Made by a program: the position numbers and the translations under genes. This document shows, one piece after another, positions 38,357-46,142 of a stretch of 64,000 nucleotides of DNA. The stretch comes from an uncultured Altererythrobacter sp. (GTDB taxonomy: Bacteria; Pseudomonadota; Alphaproteobacteria; Sphingomonadales; Sphingomonadaceae), in assembly GCA_947492235.1 (NCBI GenBank), contig CANLLZ010000001.1, positions 248,001-312,000 on the forward strand. Reading direction: 5' to 3'. The notes beneath the pieces were generated by a model. It had not been told where the DNA came from and searched no databases. It saw only the letters and a program-made list of their open reading frames with translations. How positions within the stretch are numbered: the stretch's first letter is position 1; the number at the start of each line of letters is the position of its first letter.

Positions 38357-40126
38357 ATGTCCGATAATGCACCCGATACCGATACCAATATGAAAACCTT
38401 GCACGCGGCTTTTGCCGCGAAGATCAATGCCGTCCTGTCCGCGCTGGAGATGGAAGGCGCTCTGCCGCCCGAAACCCCGCGCAGCAATGTGACGGTGGAG
38501 CCGCCGCGTGATCCCTCGCACGGTGATCTGGCAACGAATGCGGCCATGGTTCTGGCCAAGCAGGCGAAGACCAATCCGCGCGCGCTGGCCGAGAAGATCG
38601 TCGAGCATCTGGCACGCGATCCCGATATTACCGAGGCATCGATTGCCGGTCCCGGCTTCATCAATCTGCGGCTGGCGGACACGGCGTGGCGGCGTGAATT
38701 GCAGGCGATTGCCACGCTGGGCAGCGATTATGGCCGTTCCGCCATGGGGGCGGGCCAGTCGGTCAATGTCGAATATGTTTCTGCCAACCCGACCGGCCCG
38801 ATGCATATGGGCCATGCGCGCGGCGCCGTGGTCGGCGATGCTTTGGGCACTCTGCTGGCCTTTGCCGGGCACGAGGTGACGCGCGAATATTACGTCAATG
38901 ACGCGGGCAGCCAGGTCGATACGCTCGCCCGGTCGGTGCATATCCGTTACCGTGAAGCGCTAGGCGAGGAAGTCGGCGACATTCCCGAAGGCCTCTATCC
39001 CGGCGACTATCTGAAGCCCGTCGGGGAAGCGGCCAAGGCCGAATTTGGCGCGCGTTTCAAGGACGAGCCGGAGAGCGAATGGCTGGACCTGTTCAAGGCC
39101 TTTGCTGTCGAGCGGATGATGGACCTCATCCGTTCCGATCTCTCCCTGATGGGCATCGAACACGATGTGTTTGCCTCGGAAGCTGCATTGCAAGCCGCCG
39201 GAAAGCCGGAAGAGGCCGAGGCTTGGCTGCGCCAGCATGATCTGGTGTATGATGGCGTGCTGGAGCCGCCCAAGGGCAAGACGCTGGAAGATTGGGAAGC
39301 GGTGGAGTTGCCGCTGTTCCGCTCGACCAAATTTGGCGACGATCAGGACCGACCCATTCGCAAGAGCGACGGCAGCTGGACCTATTTCGGGGCCGACCTC
39401 GCCTATCACATGCAGAAGGCGGAAAGCTCCGACGCGCTGATCGATATCTGGGGTGCGGATCACGCCGGCACGGTCAAGCGGATCAAGGCCGCCGTTGCCG
39501 CTTTGGCTCAGGGGCAGGACAAGACCATTCCCTTCGATGTGAAGCTGGTCCAGATGGTCCACCTGATGCGCGATGGCGAGCCGCTGAAAATGTCCAAGCG
39601 CGCAGGCAATTTCGTGACCATCGCCGAAATGGTCGAGGAAGTTGGCAAGGACGTCGTCCGTTTCACTATGCTGACCCGCAAGGCCGATGCACAGATGGAG
39701 TTCGATTTCGCCAAGGTCGTGGAAGCGAGCAAGGACAATCCTGTTTTCTATGTGCAATATGCCCACGCCCGCATCCGCTCCACCCTGCGCAAGGCAGCCG
39801 AGGAAGGCGTTGCTCCGTCCGATGCCGCGCTGGAGCGGCTGGGCTCAGCCGAATGGACGCTGGTCGCGCAGGCTGCGCAGTTCCCGCGCATTGTCGAAGC
39901 CGCAGCCTCCGCGCGCGAACCGCATCGGATTGCGTTCTTCCTGTATGACCTCGCTTCGGCCTTTCACACCTATTGGCACGGCGGCAACGAGGATGCGTCA
40001 AAACGCGTCATCGTGGCACAGGACGATGAACTGACGTCGGCGAGGCTTTTCCTTGTTACCGCAATCGGGCAGGTTATCCGTAATGGCCTCGCCTTGTTGG
40101 GTGTCGAGGCGGTCGAGGAGATGTGA
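38357..40126 (+). CDS. argS: arginyl-tRNA synthetase
   Basis: ArgS charges tRNA-Arg. The 589-residue sequence has the N-terminal Add1 domain (with DPSHGDLATNAAMVLAKQAK), the class I HIGH motif as HMGH in SANPTGPMHMGHARGAVVGD, WGADHAGTVKRIKAAVAAL, the KMSKS-like KMSKRAGN, and the DALR anticodon-binding domain at the end. The first 11 residues precede a second Met (38390) that could be the true start. It overlaps or abuts the SPOR gene (2-nt gap to its ATG). Confidence 0.97.
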   Translation: MSDNAPDTDTNMKTLHAAFAAKINAVLSALEMEGALPPETPRSNVTVEPPRDPSHGDLATNAAMVLAKQAKTNPRALAEKIVEHLARDPDITEASIAGPGFINLRLADTAWRRELQAIATLGSDYGRSAMGAGQSVNVEYVSANPTGPMHMGHARGAVVGDALGTLLAFAGHEVTREYYVNDAGSQVDTLARSVHIRYREALGEEVGDIPEGLYPGDYLKPVGEAAKAEFGARFKDEPESEWLDLFKAFAVERMMDLIRSDLSLMGIEHDVFASEAALQAAGKPEEAEAWLRQHDLVYDGVLEPPKGKTLEDWEAVELPLFRSTKFGDDQDRPIRKSDGSWTYFGADLAYHMQKAESSDALIDIWGADHAGTVKRIKAAVAALAQGQDKTIPFDVKLVQMVHLMRDGEPLKMSKRAGNFVTIAEMVEEVGKDVVRFTMLTRKADAQMEFDFAKVVEASKDNPVFYVQYAHARIRSTLRKAAEEGVAPSDAALERLGSAEWTLVAQAAQFPRIVEAAASAREPHRIAFFLYDLASAFHTYWHGGNEDASKRVIVAQDDELTSARLFLVTAIGQVIRNGLALLGVEAVEEM

Positions 40127-40128
40127 CG

Positions 40129-40986
40129 ATGTTCGGGGGTGAAAAAAACGGGTCCGATGATCTGAACGGGGACGGTGAGGAATACACCACCGCCTACGAA
40201 ACGGTTCAGGATCAGGATGACGAGTGGGGCGATGGCGATCACATAGATGGTGACGCCGAGGAACGCTCGCTCGATCTGGATGACGAAGACGAGGCCCTGC
40301 CGTGGCTGGAATCGAGCGATTATGCAGATGACGACAGCGTCGATACGGGCCGTTTGATCGGTTTTGTCCTGCTCGGTCTGGTGGCGCTGGCGCTGCTGGT
40401 GGGCGGCATCTGGTATTTCTCGAATCGCGGCCCCGATCCGGAACTGGTCGCCGATGGCAGCACAATCGAAGCGCCCGAAGGCGACTACAAGCGCCGTCCG
40501 GATGATGAAGGGGGCAAGGAATTCCCCGGCACGGGCGATGTGGCTCCGGCTGTTGGCGAGGGCGAGACCCGCGAGGGCCGTCTCGCCGATGGAACTTCTG
40601 GTGGCAACACCGATGGGCCTGCGCGTCCATCTGTCGATGCGCCCAGCGGGAACGACCGTCTTGCGCGCGACAATGCCGCTGCAGGCTCGGGCGAATCCGG
40701 ATCAGGCGCAGCAACCGGTGGAGCAACAGGCGGCGCAACCGGATCGACCAGCGGTCCGGGCGTTCAAGTGGGGGCCTATTCCAGCCGCGATGCAGCCGAA
40801 ACCGGCTGGCGGCAGCTCGGCAGCCAGACCAGCGCGCTGTCCGGCGTGCGCTATCGCATTGTCGAAGGCGAGGCCGATATCGGCAAGGTCTTCCGCTTGC
40901 AGGCGGTTCCGGGCGACATGGCGGCGGCCAATCGCCTGTGCAACGCGCTGAAAGCCGACGGGGTGGCCTGTCAGGTCAAACCGTAA
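40129..40986 (+). CDS. SPOR domain-containing membrane protein
   Basis: The 285-residue protein has an acidic cytoplasmic part (1-75), one membrane helix (76-97, LIGFVLLGLVALALLVGGIW), a long Gly/Asp/Ser-rich periplasmic linker and a C-terminal SPOR domain (about 207-285: VQVGAYSSRDAAETGWRQL then VFRLQAVPGDMAAANRLCNA). SPOR domains bind denuded septal peptidoglycan, so it is probably a cell-division protein. GGAG at 40117-40120 selects the ATG at 40129 rather than a GTG at 40123. It is followed by a terminator, then nagZ. Confidence 0.92.
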   Translation: MFGGEKNGSDDLNGDGEEYTTAYETVQDQDDEWGDGDHIDGDAEERSLDLDDEDEALPWLESSDYADDDSVDTGRLIGFVLLGLVALALLVGGIWYFSNRGPDPELVADGSTIEAPEGDYKRRPDDEGGKEFPGTGDVAPAVGEGETREGRLADGTSGGNTDGPARPSVDAPSGNDRLARDNAAAGSGESGSGAATGGATGGATGSTSGPGVQVGAYSSRDAAETGWRQLGSQTSALSGVRYRIVEGEADIGKVFRLQAVPGDMAAANRLCNALKADGVACQVKP

Positions 40987-41035
40987 TCTGACGAAGCAAT
41001 GCGCAGCTTGCCGGGCATGCCGCGTATCCACACAC

Positions 41036-41070
41036 GAAACCCCGCGCCCTCTTGCAGGTCGCGGGGTTTC
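41036..41070. terminator. hairpin terminator after the SPOR gene
   Basis: GAAACCCCGCG (41036-41046) pairs with CGCGGGGTTTC (41060-41070), an 11-bp perfect stem with a 13-nt loop. It ends 17 nt before the nagZ ATG, so nagZ is probably transcribed by some readthrough or its own promoter. A longer nagZ frame would start inside the stem loop. Confidence 0.75.
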
Positions 41071-41087
41071 TTGCGACTCAGGCGGTC

Positions 41088-42110
41088 ATGAAAACGCCCG
41101 CAATCTTCGGAGTTTCCGGCCCAGAACTGACGGCGGACGAGCGCGACTTTTTCCGCGACGCTGAACCGGCGGGCTATATCTATTTCGCGCGCAATTGCGA
41201 AAGCCGCGAACAGATGCGGCGGCTGAGCGATGATTTGCGCAGCATTCACGGGCGCGAACGGCTGATTGTCTCGATCGATCAGGAGGGTGGGCGCGTTGCG
41301 CGCATGAAGCCTCCCGAATGGACCCGCTATCCGTCCGGCGAAGTGTTCTCAGGCCTGTATGACACCGCCCCCGCCAGCGCGATTGAAGCGGTGCGGGTGA
41401 ACGCGCAGGCCATGGCGATGGAACTGGCGGAGGTGGGCATCAGTGTGAATTACCACGCGCCCTTCGATGTTCGCCGCCCGGAAACCGATGATGCGATCGG
41501 GGACCGTGCTCTTGGGAGCGATGCGATGCAGGTGGCGGCTCTGGGCCGCGCCTTGCTCGACGGGATGCAGCGAGGCGGCGTGGTCGGGTGCCTGAAACAT
41601 ATGCCGGGCCATGGCCGGGCGACGTGTGACAGCCACCATGAAATGCCGGTGGTCGATGCTTCGCCAGAGGAGCTGGAGACCGATATCGCGCCGTTCCGGG
41701 CCCTGTCCGATACGCCGGTGGGGATGAGCGCGCATATCGTCTTCAAGGCGTGGGATCCTGACCATCCGGCAACCCAGTCGCCCAAGGTCATCGGCGACAT
41801 TATCCGCGGCGCAATCGGTTTCGACGGGCTGCTGCTGACCGACGATATCGACATGCAGGCGCTGGAAGGCTCCATTGCCGAGCGGTCGCAGCGCGCGCTG
41901 GCGGCAGGGTGCGATATCGCGCTCAATTGCTGGGCGAAAATGGACGATATGGTTGCGATTGCGGAAACCTGTCCGGTTCTGGATGGGGAAAGCCTCGCCC
42001 GGCTGGAACGGGTGCACGCAGCGATGATTGCTCCCAACGCCGAGGCGGAGCGCAACGAATTGCTGGCCAAACGCGATGCCCTGCTAGACGCTGCCGGGAT
42101 CGCTGCATGA
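41088..42110 (+). CDS. nagZ: beta-N-acetylhexosaminidase (NagZ, GH3)
   Basis: NagZ removes N-acetylglucosamine from peptidoglycan fragments during recycling. The 340-residue protein has the GH3 features: LIVSIDQEGGRVARMKPP, the substrate segment GCLKHMPGHGRATCDSHHEM with the catalytic Asp-His dyad typical of NagZ, and the nucleophile Asp in LLLTDDIDMQALEG. Cytoplasmic, as there is no signal peptide. The start at 41088 follows the terminator. Its stop overlaps the scpA ATG. Confidence 0.95.
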   Translation: MKTPAIFGVSGPELTADERDFFRDAEPAGYIYFARNCESREQMRRLSDDLRSIHGRERLIVSIDQEGGRVARMKPPEWTRYPSGEVFSGLYDTAPASAIEAVRVNAQAMAMELAEVGISVNYHAPFDVRRPETDDAIGDRALGSDAMQVAALGRALLDGMQRGGVVGCLKHMPGHGRATCDSHHEMPVVDASPEELETDIAPFRALSDTPVGMSAHIVFKAWDPDHPATQSPKVIGDIIRGAIGFDGLLLTDDIDMQALEGSIAERSQRALAAGCDIALNCWAKMDDMVAIAETCPVLDGESLARLERVHAAMIAPNAEAERNELLAKRDALLDAAGIAA

Positions 42111-42919
42111 GCGAAGACGCCCTGATCCTCGGCCAGCCCGATACTGCGCAGGCTGGCGATGATTGGCAGGGCATTGCCGCGCCCGGCACCACGGATCAGG
42201 GTGCGCTGTATCTGGCGCTCGACGGGTGGGAAGGGCCGCTTGATGTGCTTCTCGATCTTGCCCGGCGGCAAAAGGTCGATCTGCGGCAGATTTCCATCCT
42301 CGCGCTGGTCGATCAATATCTCGGCTTTCTGGACCGCGCGAAAGAACTGAAGCTGGAGCTGGCGGCGGATTATCTCGTGATGGCGGCGTGGCTTGCCTAT
42401 CTCAAATCCGCGATGCTCCTGCCGAAGGAAGAGCAGGAAGACCCAAGCCCCGAAGAGCTCGCCTTGCGCCTGCAATTGCGGCTCCAGCGGCTGGGCGCGA
42501 TGCGCGAAGCGGCGGCGCGGCTGATGGCGCGGGACAGGCTGGGCCGCGATGTGTTCGTGCGCCCGTCGCCCGAAGGCCTGCGGATCGACCGCACGACCCA
42601 GTGGAAATGCGAATGGTTCGATGTGGTGCAGGCCTATGGGCAGGTGAAGGCGCGCACTGCGCCAGCCGTCCATATGGTGCGGGATCGCCCGGTGATGACG
42701 CTCGACAGCGCGTTGGACCGCGTGTCCGCCATGCTGGGCGTCACGCTCGACTGGATTGCGCTGGAAGACTTCCTGCCCCCGCATGCCGAACCGCAGCTGC
42801 GCCGCTCCGCGATGGCATCCAGCTTCGTCGCCGCCCTGGAACTGGCGCGGCTGGGCAAGGCTGAAATGGCGCAGGAAGAAATTTTCGGCCCCTTGAGGCT
42901 CAGGCGGATCAGGGCATGA
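42107..42919 (+). CDS. scpA: segregation and condensation protein A
   Basis: ScpA is the kleisin of the SMC-ScpAB complex that organises and segregates chromosomes. The 270-residue product has the conserved N-terminal LDGWEGPLDVLLDLARRQKV and DLRQISILALVDQYLGFL, then the AADYLVMAAWLAYLKSAMLL helix-turn, and a C-terminal winged helix (AMASSFVAALELARLGKAEM). Four-nt ATGA overlaps with nagZ before and scpB after show translational coupling. A short nonconserved leader precedes the core. Confidence 0.96.
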   Translation: MSEDALILGQPDTAQAGDDWQGIAAPGTTDQGALYLALDGWEGPLDVLLDLARRQKVDLRQISILALVDQYLGFLDRAKELKLELAADYLVMAAWLAYLKSAMLLPKEEQEDPSPEELALRLQLRLQRLGAMREAAARLMARDRLGRDVFVRPSPEGLRIDRTTQWKCEWFDVVQAYGQVKARTAPAVHMVRDRPVMTLDSALDRVSAMLGVTLDWIALEDFLPPHAEPQLRRSAMASSFVAALELARLGKAEMAQEEIFGPLRLRRIRA

Positions 42920-43566
42920 GCGAGACGCCCGATGATCTCCACCGCGCCATCGAGGCAACGCTGTTTGCCAGCGAGGAGCCGATGACGGTGGACGCACTGG
43001 CGACGCATCTGGGCGGCGCGGCGGCTGGCGATGTGCGCGAAGGCTTGCGCGTCCTGGCCGGTCATTACGAAAAACGCGGCATATCGCTGGTGGAGCGGGC
43101 GGGACGCTGGCATTTCCAGACCGCCCCCGATCTTGCGCATATTCTCCGGCGCGAGCAGGAACAGGTCCGCCGCCTGAGCCGTGCTGGCACCGAAGTGCTG
43201 GCCATTATCGCCTATCATGAACCTGTCAGCCGGGCCGAAATCGAGGCGATACGCGGGGTGCAGACAGCGAAGGGCACGCTCGATGTGCTGATGGAGGCAG
43301 GCTGGGTGCGTGCTGCTGGACGGCGCGAAGTGCCGGGGCGCCCGGTGATCTATGCGACCACGCCCGATTTTCTTGCGCATTTCGGGCTGGCCAGTCGCCG
43401 CGATTTGCCGGGGATCGATGAGCTGCGCGCTTCGGGCCTGCTCGATCCGGTGGATGATGCCTATGACGCGCTGACCGGCGAAGCGGACGATCCGGATGCG
43501 ACATCCGATTCTGTAACATCGGGCGAACTCGCGCCGAATGACGAGCAGGCCGACGACGCGCTCTGA
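42916..43566 (+). CDS. scpB: segregation and condensation protein B
   Basis: ScpB dimers bind ScpA in the SMC complex. The 216-residue sequence shows tandem winged-helix domains: IEATLFASEEPMTVDALATH in the first and AIIAYHEPVSRAEIEAIRGV in the second, followed by RREVPGRPVIYATTPDFLAH. The last 40 residues are acidic and probably disordered. The ATG overlaps the scpA stop. The next gene, tatA, begins after about 80 nt. Confidence 0.96.
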   Translation: MSETPDDLHRAIEATLFASEEPMTVDALATHLGGAAAGDVREGLRVLAGHYEKRGISLVERAGRWHFQTAPDLAHILRREQEQVRRLSRAGTEVLAIIAYHEPVSRAEIEAIRGVQTAKGTLDVLMEAGWVRAAGRREVPGRPVIYATTPDFLAHFGLASRRDLPGIDELRASGLLDPVDDAYDALTGEADDPDATSDSVTSGELAPNDEQADDAL

Positions 43567-43647
43567 TACGCGTCTGGCACTTGCGAGACTGGCGCAAGGG
43601 CGGCGGAGTGCCTATGTTACTTACGCAATCTTATTTGGAGACGTCCC

Positions 43648-43890
43648 ATGGGACAAATCGGCATCTGGCAAATCGTTATCGTGGCAATCGTAATTCTCGT
43701 CCTGTTCGGGCGCGGGCGTATTTCCGAAATGATGGGCGATTTCGGCAAGGGTGTCAGCAGCTTCAAAAAGGGGCTGAATGACGACGAGAAGCCGGCAGAC
43801 GACACTTCCGCCCGCATCACCGGGCCCGGTGTCGACACTCCCACGGTCAACGAAACCAAACCGGCCGAGCCTGCCGACAAGAACGCCTGA
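43648..43890 (+). CDS. tatA: Sec-independent translocase subunit TatA
   Basis: TatA forms the pore-like element of the twin-arginine export system. The 80-residue protein has the N-terminal membrane helix (IGIWQIVIVAIVILVLFG), the Phe-Gly hinge (FGRGRISEMMGDFGKGVSSF) and an amphipathic helix, then an acidic disordered tail. GAGACGT precedes the ATG. It starts a tatABC operon that is linked to scpAB. Confidence 0.95.
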   Translation: MGQIGIWQIVIVAIVILVLFGRGRISEMMGDFGKGVSSFKKGLNDDEKPADDTSARITGPGVDTPTVNETKPAEPADKNA

Positions 43891-43913
43891 GGCGCGCCTG
43901 AAAGGCTGATCCC

Positions 43914-44330
43914 ATGTTCGATATCGGCGCGACCGAGCTGTTGGTGATCGCCATCGTTGCCGTGTTGGTGATCGGGCCGAAGGATCTGCCTCTGGCGATG
44001 CGCACAGCGGGCCGCTGGATTGGCAAGTTCCGCCGCACCACCGCCCATTTCCGCACCGGGATAGACGCCATGGTGCGCGAGGCGGAGATGGAAGATCTGG
44101 ACAAGAAATGGCGGGAGCAGAACGCCAAGATCATGGCCCAGTATCCCGACGACCAGTATCCCGACGATCACCATTCCGATGGGGAGATGGTCCCGCTGAA
44201 CGAGCAGCCCGGTGCCATGTCAGCCGCTGAAGCGCGGGAAGCGCAGGTGAAGCCGAAAGACGAGCTGCCGACTGATGGCATAAAGACGCCGGAAGCCCCG
44301 GACGCACCATCCGCTGCGAAGCAGAGCTGA
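43914..44330 (+). CDS. tatB: Sec-independent translocase subunit TatB
   Basis: TatB acts with TatC as the receptor for twin-arginine substrates. The 138-residue product has the TatB signature FDIGATELLVIAIVAVLVIG followed by PKDLPLAMRTAGRWIGKFRR, longer than TatA, with a coiled amphipathic region (MEDLDKKWREQNAKIMAQ) and an Asp/His-rich then Pro/Lys-rich tail. The YPDDQYPDDHHSD repeat in the tail is a local tandem duplication. tatC follows 4 nt after the stop. Confidence 0.95.
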   Translation: MFDIGATELLVIAIVAVLVIGPKDLPLAMRTAGRWIGKFRRTTAHFRTGIDAMVREAEMEDLDKKWREQNAKIMAQYPDDQYPDDHHSDGEMVPLNEQPGAMSAAEAREAQVKPKDELPTDGIKTPEAPDAPSAAKQS

Positions 44331-44334
44331 ACCG

Positions 44335-45150
44335 ATGGCCGACAAACAGATCGCGGATGACGGGCTCGACGCAACGCAGGCACCGCTGCTCGATCATCTG
44401 ATCGAATTGCGAACGCGTCTGGTGCGGGCCGTCGCCGCGCTGGCCGTGGCATTCGGCATCTGCTTCTATTTTGCCGACAATATTCTGGCGTTTCTGGCCA
44501 AGCCGCTGACCGATGCCTTTCCGGAAGGTGAGGGGCGGCTGATCTACACCAAGCTGTATGAAGTGTTTTTCGTGGAGCTGAAGGTGGCCCTGTTTGCCGC
44601 GTTCTGTTTCAGCTTTCCGATCATCGCAAACCAGCTCTGGGCGTTCATTGCGCCCGGCCTCTATGCCCGCGAGAAGCGCGCTTTCCTGCCGTTCTTGTTT
44701 GCAACCCCGATCCTGTTCACCGCTGGCGCCTCGCTCGCCTACTTTGTGGTTATGCCCACGGCGTTCCGATGGTTTCTCGGTTTCGAGGGGCAATCGGGCG
44801 GGCTGGATATTCAGGCTTTGCCTGCGGCGGGCGATTATCTGAGCCTGGTGATGCAGTTCATTCTGGCATTCGGGATCAGTTTCCTGCTGCCCGTCCTGCT
44901 GTTGCTTCTGAACCGCGCAGGCATTGTCAGCCGTGCGCAACTGGCGAAGGCCCGGCGGTATGTGATTGTCGGTGTGGTGGCGGTTGCGGCGATCGTCACA
45001 CCGCCTGATCCGGGCTCGCAGCTGATCCTCGCGCTGCCGCTTTATATCCTCTTCGAAGGTTCGTTGCTGCTGATGCGGTTGGGAGAGCGCAAGCGGGCGA
45101 AAAAAGAAGCCTCCGACCAGACGACAGAAGCCAACACGGAAAAAGCCTGA
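44335..45150 (+). CDS. tatC: Sec-independent translocase subunit TatC
   Basis: TatC is the six-helix core that recognises the twin-arginine signal. The 271-residue protein begins with the conserved cytoplasmic ATQAPLLDHLIELRTRLVRA, has the periplasmic KLYEVFFVELKVALFAAFCF, then PLYEREK-like GLYAREKRAFLPFLFATPIL, and PPDPGSQLILALPLYILFEG in the C-terminal helices. It completes the tatABC operon; a bidirectional hairpin follows. Confidence 0.97.
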   Translation: MADKQIADDGLDATQAPLLDHLIELRTRLVRAVAALAVAFGICFYFADNILAFLAKPLTDAFPEGEGRLIYTKLYEVFFVELKVALFAAFCFSFPIIANQLWAFIAPGLYAREKRAFLPFLFATPILFTAGASLAYFVVMPTAFRWFLGFEGQSGGLDIQALPAAGDYLSLVMQFILAFGISFLLPVLLLLLNRAGIVSRAQLAKARRYVIVGVVAVAAIVTPPDPGSQLILALPLYILFEGSLLLMRLGERKRAKKEASDQTTEANTEKA

Positions 45151-45230
45151 TCGATATCGAGGCGATAGGTCTCGCACCCGGCACTGCGCTTCAAGGGGCT
45201 GGCGCGCCACCCTGCGGATCGAGCGCACAA

Positions 45231-45262
45231 AAAAAGCGGAGCCCGAAGGCCCCGCTTTCTTT
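45231..45262. terminator. bidirectional terminator
   Basis: AAAAAGCGG and CCGCTTTCTTT flank an inner GCC-CGAA-GGC hairpin. It separates tatC from the convergent small membrane protein and can stop both. Confidence 0.8.
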
Positions 45263-45284
45263 AAACTTCGAAACTGTTTGAGGC

Positions 45285-45512
45285 TTACGCGCTCAGCGAG
45301 TCGTCGTCGTCGCCGCCGGCTGCGATCAGAATGCCGCCGATCACAGCTGCTGCTGCGAGGATAGCGAGGATGATGCCGCCGCCGTCGCTGTCATCGCCGA
45401 AAGCGCTGGCTTCGGTGACAGGTGCGGAACGCTCGAATGCAACTTCAGCAGCAACCGGTGCGGTTGCCAGCGAAATTGCCGCAGCAGCTGCTGCAAGAGT
45501 GCGAATCTTCAT
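45285..45512 (-). CDS. small secreted membrane protein with acidic tail (copy 1)
   Basis: The 75-residue product has a signal peptide (MKIRTLAAAAAAISLATAPV then AAEV), a short polar segment, one hydrophobic helix (GGGIILAILAAAAVIGGILI, 44-63) and the C-terminal tail GGDDDDSLSA. GGAGAGT lies before the ATG at 45512. It is paralogous to the next upstream gene: same length, signal, helix position and D-rich tail. The family is unknown to me. An inner-membrane topology with the acidic tail in the cytoplasm is likely but unproven. Confidence 0.78.
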   Translation of the reverse strand: MKIRTLAAAAAAISLATAPVAAEVAFERSAPVTEASAFGDDSDGGGIILAILAAAAVIGGILIAAGGDDDDSLSA

Positions 45513-45659
45513 TTTGGTACTCTCCATGGACTCAATAAACTCGTGAATTACAGCGCTTCTTTAATGTCGTGCGCGATACCCTGCAACCCCGATATGGCGA
45601 TTAACCGTGACCTTCCTGCCACAGGTCGCCGAAATTGGCGCGGGTCGGGCAAAACGACA

Positions 45660-45692
45660 ACGGGGACCCGCACAGTTTGCGCGAGCCCCCGT
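45660..45692 (-). terminator. hairpin after the second small membrane protein
   Basis: ACGGGG (45660-45665) pairs with CCCCGT (45687-45692), with partial inner pairing; on the minus strand TTGTCGTTTT follows. It lies between the two paralogous small genes, so each may be transcribed separately. Confidence 0.6.
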
Positions 45693-45721
45693 CGGTGTAT
45701 CAATCGAATCTGTCTGTGCGC

Positions 45722-45946
45722 TTAAGCGCTCAGGGCGTCATCGTCATCGCCGTCTGCAATCAGGATCACACCGGCGATAACCGCCGCCAGACCGAGAATG
45801 TAAAAAATTGCATTGCCGCCGGCAAAGTCACCGACTTCGCTGGATGCGGCGACCGGCTGGGTGCGCTCGGCAGAGGCTTCAGCCATGACAGGCGACGCTG
45901 CAAGGCCGATTGCGGCGGTTGCGAGCGCGAGTTTACGGAATGCCAT
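45722..45946 (-). CDS. small secreted membrane protein with acidic tail (copy 2)
   Basis: The 74-residue product has a signal peptide (MAFRKLALATAAIGLAASPV then MAEA), one hydrophobic helix (AIFYILGLAAVIAGVILIA) and the tail DGDDDDALSA. GGAGAAT precedes the ATG at 45946. It aligns along its whole length with the downstream gene (same segment order, tails differing by one or two residues), so the two are a tandem duplication. No known domain is recognised. Each copy has its own ribosome site, and a terminator lies between them. Confidence 0.78.
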   Translation of the reverse strand: MAFRKLALATAAIGLAASPVMAEASAERTQPVAASSEVGDFAGGNAIFYILGLAAVIAGVILIADGDDDDALSA

Positions 45947-46142
45947 CGGGGTATTCTCCAATTCAAAATTAAAGGGCAGGGGTGCCCGGAATGTCGTTAG
46001 GCGACCGGAATGGGAAGTTTCGCATTGGTTTGCACCGCTGCGATACATCCCGTTACATACCTTGCTAAACATGGAGTTAAAGCGGACGTTCCTGCTTATC
46101 GGTGGATTGGTGTGCTAATCCGACCAACTGCATCATTTGCGT

